A stretch of DNA of 13,128 nt from Verrucomicrobiota bacterium (GTDB lineage Bacteria; Verrucomicrobiota; Verrucomicrobiia; Chthoniobacterales; UBA6821): the NCBI GenBank assembly GCA_016871655.1, contig VHCR01000019.1:1-13128 (forward strand), given 5' to 3'. Numbering within the stretch: the first letter of the stretch is position 1; every line of letters begins with the position of its first letter. Below the pieces are notes generated by a model. That model did no database searches, was not told where the DNA came from, and was given only the letters and a program-made list of their open reading frames with translations. The position numbers and the translations under genes were made by a program. Shown one piece after another: positions 9,581 to 13,128 of the stretch.

Positions 9581-10093
9581 TTACGAATTGGCCCGAGCCT
9601 TGGCTGCGAGAACCCTTGCCAAACTGGCTCCAGGCTCGTTGAGCGTACGAACAAGATTTGTTGCAGGCATGAGCAACAAGCCCAAAAGTTGAGCTTGCAA
9701 GCTCTCCTTTGATGGCAAGGATGCTAATGCCATGATTTGATCAAGAGACAAAATTGCGTTATCCAAAATACCAGCACGGAGAGTCGGCTTCTGGAATTCT
9801 GCTGCAAATGTTTTGAGCGTTTTGGCAGTGGCGCAAACATCTTTTTCTCCGGTAACAAGAGCTGTTTGTCCTGTCAAATGCTCATCAAGAGAGGCAAGAC
9901 CAGCATCTTTTAAAGCACGCTTTAAGAAAGTATTTTTAACAACAGAGCATTGAGCACCAGCCTCAGCAAGACGCTTTCTTAATTCTGCAAAATGAATGAC
10001 GTTCATACCACCATACTCAATCAAAATGAGGAACGGCGCGGCATTCAGCCGCAACTTGACATCATCAACAATAGTAGATTTCTCGGGACGCAT
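9581..10093 (-). CDS. rplJ: 50S ribosomal protein L10 (uL10)
   Basis: L10 anchors the L7/L12 stalk dimers to the 23S rRNA next to L11. The 170-residue product has the family N-terminus (MRPEKSTIVDDVKLRL), the block EYGGMNVIHFAELRKRL, and VVKNTFLKRA at 51-60, the RNA-binding side of the protein. The remainder, including GILDNAILSLDQIMALASLP and the C-terminal helical tail that carries L7/L12, is full length. It starts 21 bases after rplA, so it is almost certainly on the same transcript. In other bacteria L10 or the L10-L12 complex represses its own message by binding the leader; the short rplA-rplJ gap here leaves little room for such a site, so any control would have to use sequence within rplA. 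The leader (ending ACGACTTACT) lacks a Shine-Dalgarno. Confidence 0.98.
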   Translation of the reverse strand: MRPEKSTIVDDVKLRLNAAPFLILIEYGGMNVIHFAELRKRLAEAGAQCSVVKNTFLKRALKDAGLASLDEHLTGQTALVTGEKDVCATAKTLKTFAAEFQKPTLRAGILDNAILSLDQIMALASLPSKESLQAQLLGLLLMPATNLVRTLNEPGASLARVLAAKARANS

Positions 10094-10114
10094 AGTAAGT
10101 CGTATCGGTTAGAT

Positions 10115-10822
10115 TTATCGTGACTGTTTCAGAAAAGGTGCTGCATCCACGCGAAGGCCAGGAAGCATGGTTGCTGCCACAGTGACTGCTTCAACAAAAG
10201 AACCCTTTGCTGTTGCAGGACGAGATTTGATCACAGCCTCCATAACTGCTGCTGCATTTTCGGTAATTTGAGTTTCTGAGAAGGAAAATTTTCCAACAGG
10301 AACAGCGACATTTCCATTTTTGTCGAGTTTGAATTCAACACGACCCGCTTTCACTTCGCGTACCGCTTGGGCTGTGTCATCGCTGACAGTTCCAGTTTTT
10401 GGATTTGGCATGAGACCACGAGGCCCAAGGACTTTACCCAATTTCCTGACTTCCGCCATCGCCGCTGGAGTTGCGATCGCAACATCAAAATCAGCAAAGC
10501 CTGCTTGGCATTTTTTGATCATATCTTCAAAGCCAACGTACTCAGCGCCAGCTTCGGTAGCGGCTGTAGCGGCTGCGCCAGTTGCAAAGACAAGAACGCG
10601 GACATTTTTACCGCTTCCGTGAGGAAGAGGACAAGTGCCGCGAACCATTTGATCGCTTTGTTTGGGATCAACGCCAAGACGGATCGAAAGGGCTACGGTC
10701 TGATCAAACTTAGGAGCCGGCATGGCCTTGAGGACCTTGATAGCATCTGAAAGAAGATACTTTTTGCCGGCTTCAATAAGAGCGGCAGCTGCGTTATAAC
10801 GTTTGCTATGTTTCTTACTCAT
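10115..10822 (-). CDS. rplA: 50S ribosomal protein L1 (uL1)
   Basis: L1 forms the mobile stalk by the ribosomal E site that helps move deacylated tRNA out; in many bacteria it also represses the rplK-rplA message. The 235-residue protein has the family N-terminus (MSKKHSKRYNAA), RGTCPLPHGSGK at 61-72, and the hallmark LGPRGLMPNPKTGTV at 132-146. The C-terminal part (SFSETQITENAAAVMEAVIK) is also standard and the length is normal. It begins 50 bases after rplK. A purine run GCAGGAGA lies in that gap but ends roughly 29 bases before the ATG, too far to serve as its ribosome binding site, and no alternative in-frame start lies closer. The bases directly before the ATG are GCACCCCACC. Confidence 0.98.
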   Translation of the reverse strand: MSKKHSKRYNAAAALIEAGKKYLLSDAIKVLKAMPAPKFDQTVALSIRLGVDPKQSDQMVRGTCPLPHGSGKNVRVLVFATGAAATAATEAGAEYVGFEDMIKKCQAGFADFDVAIATPAAMAEVRKLGKVLGPRGLMPNPKTGTVSDDTAQAVREVKAGRVEFKLDKNGNVAVPVGKFSFSETQITENAAAVMEAVIKSRPATAKGSFVEAVTVAATMLPGLRVDAAPFLKQSR

Positions 10823-10872
10823 GGTGGGGTGCAGTGCTAGCGATGGTGAATCTCCTGCGGTTAAGTTAATAA

Positions 10873-11298
10873 TTATCCTTCAATTTCAATACCCATTTGA
10901 CGAGCGGTTCCGCAAAGCGTGCGGAACGCAGCCTCTTCAGAATTGGCATTCATGTCTTTGATTTTGATTTTGACAACATCCATGACTTGCTTCTTGGTGA
11001 GCTTAGCCACTTTTGTTTTGTTTGGCTCTTTCGATCCTGAAGCGATATTAGCCGCTTTTTTCAAAAGGATTCCAGCTGGCGGAGCTTTGGTGATAAAAGT
11101 AAAACTTTTGTCTTTATAAACGGTGATCACTACGGGCAAAATATCACCCGCTTGTTTTTGTGTTGCAGCATTAAACTCTTTGCAAAATGCCATAATATTG
11201 ACACCTTGTTGACCAAGAGCTGGACCAACGGGAGGCGCTGGATTAGCAGCTCCAGCAGGGATCTGCAATTTAATAGTACCTACGATTTCTTTAGCCAT
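10873..11298 (-). CDS. rplK: 50S ribosomal protein L11 (uL11)
   Basis: L11 binds the 23S GTPase-associated centre and is the site where thiopeptides act and RelA senses stalled ribosomes. The 141-residue protein has the standard length. The N-terminal domain carries [17 protein letters not shown] at 20-36, including the conserved proline pair near the factor-binding face. The RNA-binding C-terminal domain includes [17 protein letters not shown] and ends with ARQMGIEI at 132-139. It is the first gene of the minus-strand cluster. In many bacteria secE and nusG precede it directly; here a divergent accessory gene does. The leader (ending TTTTTCAATTTTC) has no Shine-Dalgarno but does carry a 10-base palindrome and a small stem-loop, which may be control sites. 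No L1-binding site of the E. coli type was recognised. Confidence 0.98.
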   Translation of the reverse strand: MAKEIVGTIKLQIPAGAANPAPPVGPALGQQGVNIMAFCKEFNAATQKQAGDILPVVITVYKDKSFTFITKAPPAGILLKKAANIASGSKEPNKTKVAKLTKKQVMDVVKIKIKDMNANSEEAAFRTLCGTARQMGIEIEG

Positions 11299-11310
11299 GA
11301 AAATTGAAAA

Positions 11311-11320
11311 ACGTTAACGT
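11311..11320. promoter_or_regulatory. Perfect 10-base palindrome in the rplK leader
   Basis: ACGTTAACGT is a perfect palindrome starting 13 bases upstream of the rplK ATG. Its position suits an operator or a small structure that could affect initiation. It is short enough to occur by chance. Confidence 0.3.
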
Positions 11321-11324
11321 CGAG

Positions 11325-11354
11325 AAAAATTTTCTTCGCTTTTTCGGCGAAAAA
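11325..11354 (-). terminator. Weak stem-loop with T5 in the rplK leader, possible attenuator
   Basis: On the minus strand TTTTTCGC (11354-11347) pairs with GCGAAGAA (11339-11332) through seven standard pairs and one G-U, around a 7-base loop. After AA a run of five T follows (11329-11325). This has the outline of a weak intrinsic terminator placed between the presumed promoter and rplK, so attenuation of the operon is possible. The stem is AU-rich and would be leaky. Confidence 0.35.
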
Positions 11355-11528
11355 GGAAAGCGAGTTTGCCTCATGATTGCGGATATGGCAAGATCTTTTT
11401 TAAAAAATTTCATAATCCCTGTTGCCTCATAAGTTTTGACACCAGAGCGGGAGAAATCAAGCAGGTAGAAATAGGACATTGCCTAAAAAAACTTTTGTCA
11501 AAGCAAAAATTTCCGTATCTACTATGAA

Positions 11529-12863
11529 GTGGATATTCCTCCGATAAGCATTCTCGATTGCAGTTCCGCTATCGCTTCTGGTGCGGGCCCCAGCATTGCT
11601 GAGCGAAGAGCTGGTTTACAAGCAGCTTTTCTACTTTCTAATAAAGGAGCCAGAAAAATAGAACCAGTTCCAGTGAGCGAAAAGACTCGTGAGTTACTTC
11701 AACTGGCGAAAGAAAATAATAGAATTAGGCGAGGGACGACCCCCTCCGCGCTTCCACAGCTGCCGATCGAGGAAGGATCAAGAAATAACTCCTCTTCTTT
11801 AACAGAAGCTACCGAAAGGCATGTTGCCGGAAAAAAATATCTCAAAGCCCATCTTGTTCCTTCGCATTGGGCTCCTTATGTAGCCGCAATCGGCGACACA
11901 GCTGCACTCGAAAAAAAGTGGATGCGAGGCGCTGATATATTAAGCTCTGAAATTTCCCTCACCTCACCAGAAGACATCACAGAGCCTGCTCCCTACATGG
12001 CTCAGCTCCAATACTCGATACGGGCTGCGTTGAGAGAGCGCGGCGTTCATGTTGGAGGCACGGCTTTTGGAAGCGGAGGCTATGGAACTGTTTATCCTGC
12101 TTCTTTGATGCAAGAGACAAATCAAGAAGAGCGTTATGTTTTTAAATTTGAAAATAATAAAACTGAAAGGGAGCTTGAGAAAAAATTAGTAACAGCCCCG
12201 GAAAAGTTTTGGAGAGTTGGCGATCTTGCTGCAAGTCGCATTAATGTTCCGTATATGACGGTGCCTCTCTCCGTTGTCTTGGCTGTTAAGAGGAGCCCAG
12301 AATCAAAAATAGAATATCATTACATTGACGCAACCAAAGCGAAGAAATTTGGGAAAAAACTTTTGAAAGAAGCTCCGCAAAAAAAAGCCATCATCGTCGC
12401 CCAACTCATGGCTCGCTCTCCGGGAGATGAGCTGTACGATCATCTATTTCCGAAAGATGCTGCTCCGCAGCCCATCGACACGCGCGAACCACTTTTTACT
12501 AATTTAGTCACATCGCTGGGATCTTTTTTTGAAGAGGTCTATGTGCATAACTATGCTCACTTTGACATTAAGCCAGAAAATATCATTGTTAATAAAACAA
12601 CTGGCGAGTGCATGATCATTGATGGAGGCGTTGCTGCTCGAGGCACACGGCGATTCATTAAAGGAGCATCAGATCAGCAAGAAAAAACAACAACCAAGTC
12701 AGACCAGCTATTAACCAATCAGAGGCATTTCATCTCTAACCAAGGAACATTGCCCTACATGCATCCGATTTTTTGGGGGAAAGCAACCCAACTCTCTTAC
12801 CAATCTGAAGTAGATGCGTACAGCATCGCCATGACATTGCTCGAGACAATTATAGTGTATTAA
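11529..12863 (+). CDS. Eukaryotic-like protein-kinase-fold protein, C-lobe cut short
   Basis: The second half has the protein kinase fold. The glycine-rich loop GSGGYGTV is at 181-188 and the ATP-binding lysine K206 lies in YVFKFE. A helix-C glutamate is available within ERELE (213-217). A hinge-like segment runs QLMARSPGDELYDHL at 292-306. The catalytic loop HFDIKPEN is at 344-351 with D346, K348 and N351, and the metal aspartate is D365 in IDGG. The activation segment (368-405) is rich in Lys, Thr and Ser. GTLPYM at 406-411 matches the family GT-x-x-YM element, but HPIFW follows instead of APE. Helix F has D429. The protein then stops at residue 444, so the helices G to I region is missing. 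Residues 1-175 match nothing I know. There is no membrane segment. The start is a GTG; the frame has no upstream ATG after the stop at 11484 and no Shine-Dalgarno. An out-of-frame ATG at 11524 gives only seven codons. Substrate unknown; a secreted effector or cytosolic regulator is inferred, and activity is uncertain. Confidence 0.8.
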   Translation: MDIPPISILDCSSAIASGAGPSIAERRAGLQAAFLLSNKGARKIEPVPVSEKTRELLQLAKENNRIRRGTTPSALPQLPIEEGSRNNSSSLTEATERHVAGKKYLKAHLVPSHWAPYVAAIGDTAALEKKWMRGADILSSEISLTSPEDITEPAPYMAQLQYSIRAALRERGVHVGGTAFGSGGYGTVYPASLMQETNQEERYVFKFENNKTERELEKKLVTAPEKFWRVGDLAASRINVPYMTVPLSVVLAVKRSPESKIEYHYIDATKAKKFGKKLLKEAPQKKAIIVAQLMARSPGDELYDHLFPKDAAPQPIDTREPLFTNLVTSLGSFFEEVYVHNYAHFDIKPENIIVNKTTGECMIIDGGVAARGTRRFIKGASDQQEKTTTKSDQLLTNQRHFISNQGTLPYMHPIFWGKATQLSYQSEVDAYSIAMTLLETIIVY

Positions 12864-12898
12864 ATTAAAAATATGATGCTACCATAACCAATCAGCCA

Positions 12899-13128
12899 AT
12901 GCCTCTCCCCCCCTTTTTTTGTTTTATTTTTTTATTTTTAGCAGTCTTAAAAACTTCTCTCGTTGCCATGCCTATAGAAATAGGTGACCCTGATGAGAGG
13001 AGAGCAACCAGCACCGAACAACAAGAACTAACGAGTCGCAATTTAACAGCATGCGAACCATCCGCAGAGCTAGCTCGTAGCAGCTTCATCGGCTTGCAAG
13101 AAGGAGCAAAGCAAGAGCCCACTACTCG
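12899..13128 (+). CDS. Unrecognised protein with hydrophobic N-terminus, runs off the window
   Basis: A frame opening at the ATG at 12899 stays open to the window end (76 codons seen). It begins MPLPPFFCFIFLFLAVLK, a hydrophobic stretch of about twelve residues, then TSLVA, a possible signal-peptidase site, and a hydrophilic part rich in Glu, Ser, Thr and Ala (IGDPDERRATSTEQQ...). If real this is a signal peptide, but the first part lacks a positive charge and the Phe-rich section is produced by runs of T, so it could be a non-coding leader. The in-frame ATG at 12968 is then the start, giving a soluble N-terminus. The gene follows the kinase-like gene by 35 bases on the same strand, and its polar style resembles that protein's N-terminal region. 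No domain is recognised. An opposite-strand frame (13122-12892) overlaps it; I prefer the plus strand for context. Confidence 0.5.
   Translation, partial: MPLPPFFCFIFLFLAVLKTSLVAMPIEIGDPDERRATSTEQQELTSRNLTACEPSAELARSSFIGLQEGAKQEPTT
12907..12933. repeat. Homopolymer tracts C7-T7 and T7 at the start of the second plus-strand gene
   Basis: Seven C (12907-12913) are followed at once by seven T (12914-12920), then GTTTTA, then seven T (12927-12933). If the start at 12899 is used, these runs are inside the coding sequence just after the ATG, where slippage would shift the frame. Runs of this sort drive on/off switching in phase-variable surface genes of other bacteria. They are also places where sequencing errors collect. 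Confidence 0.7.

Larger units (their letters stand above)
11299..11528. promoter_or_regulatory. Divergent intergenic region between rplK and the kinase-like gene
   Basis: This region must hold the promoter for the rplK cluster unless one lies further upstream, and probably one for the kinase-like gene. On the minus strand a perfect TTGACA (11501-11496) is followed after 17 bases by a poor -10 (TGTCCT), an uncertain candidate for rplK. Overlapping it, the plus strand reads TTGTCA at 11495-11500, so the -35 boxes could be shared. There is a T6A6 palindrome at 11396-11407. The hexamer TTGCCT occurs three times at near-equal spacing (11366, 11422, 11479). Short minus-strand frames here have no family features. 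I call it regulatory from position more than from clear boxes. Confidence 0.45.

Noticed and set aside
11291..11479. A 62-codon minus-strand frame upstream of rplK
   Set aside because: It overlaps the rplK start in another frame and covers the AT-rich leader; no protein-like features.
11524..11660. A signal-peptide-like translation (MKWIFLR, stop, AFSIAVPLSLLVRAPA) in another frame at the start of the kinase-like gene
   Set aside because: It is interrupted by TAA after seven codons and would need a further frameshift to join the kinase frame, while the GTG frame is continuous and coherent. Probably coincidence, though an ancestral start with two mutations cannot be fully excluded.
12892..13122. 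A 76-codon minus-strand frame opposite the partial plus-strand gene
   Set aside because: Cys/Ser-rich start and a Lys-rich tail produced by the complement of the T-runs; the plus-strand frame fits the neighbouring gene's direction and remains open to the window edge.
1..13128. CRISPR arrays, tRNA or rRNA genes, IS elements and transposases
   Set aside because: I looked for regularly spaced direct repeats, cloverleaf arms and transposase motifs on both strands and found none that stand up.

Overview
Most of this window is the conserved ribosomal-protein / RNA polymerase cluster, read on the minus strand. In transcription order it runs rplK (L11), rplA (L1), rplJ (L10), rplL (L7/L12), rpoB (beta), rpoC (beta') and the start of rpsB (S2), which leaves the window at base 1. 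All six complete genes are intact, and all key catalytic, zinc-binding and family motifs that I checked are present. The source is bacterial. The rifampicin-pocket wording of RpoB ([16 protein letters not shown]) and the overall wording of RpoC match my memory of Chlamydiae/Verrucomicrobiota sequences, so a PVC-superphylum bacterium is the best guess. This placement was recalled, not computed.

Layout. Bases 1-410: rpsB, partial. 411-464: a pyrimidine-rich leader. 465-4580: rpoC. 4581-4785: a spacer dominated by one long hairpin. 4786-8583: rpoB. 8584-8881: a spacer with two further hairpins. 8882-9262: rplL. 9263-9580: a long spacer with a 29-base imperfect inverted repeat. 9581-11298: rplJ, rplA and rplK, closely spaced. 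11299-11528: a divergent intergenic region. 11529-12863 (+): a eukaryotic-like protein-kinase-fold gene with altered motifs and a missing C-terminal lobe end. 12899-13128 (+): a second, unrecognised reading frame running off the window, starting with a hydrophobic stretch encoded by homopolymer runs.

The minus-strand genes encode two linked machines. L11 and the L10/L7-L12 stalk form the factor-binding region of the 50S subunit, and L1 is its opposite stalk. RpoB and RpoC are the catalytic subunits of RNA polymerase, and S2 belongs to the 30S subunit. Three spacers inside the cluster (205, 298 and 318 bases) are long and carry strong dyads, which suggests that RNA processing or attenuation sets the different doses of L7/L12, RpoB and RpoC.

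The two plus-strand genes are the accessory part. They sit where secE-nusG usually lies, just upstream of rplK, and look like lineage-specific or effector-like genes. None of the nine visible gene starts has a Shine-Dalgarno sequence at a usable distance, a genome-style feature worth checking.
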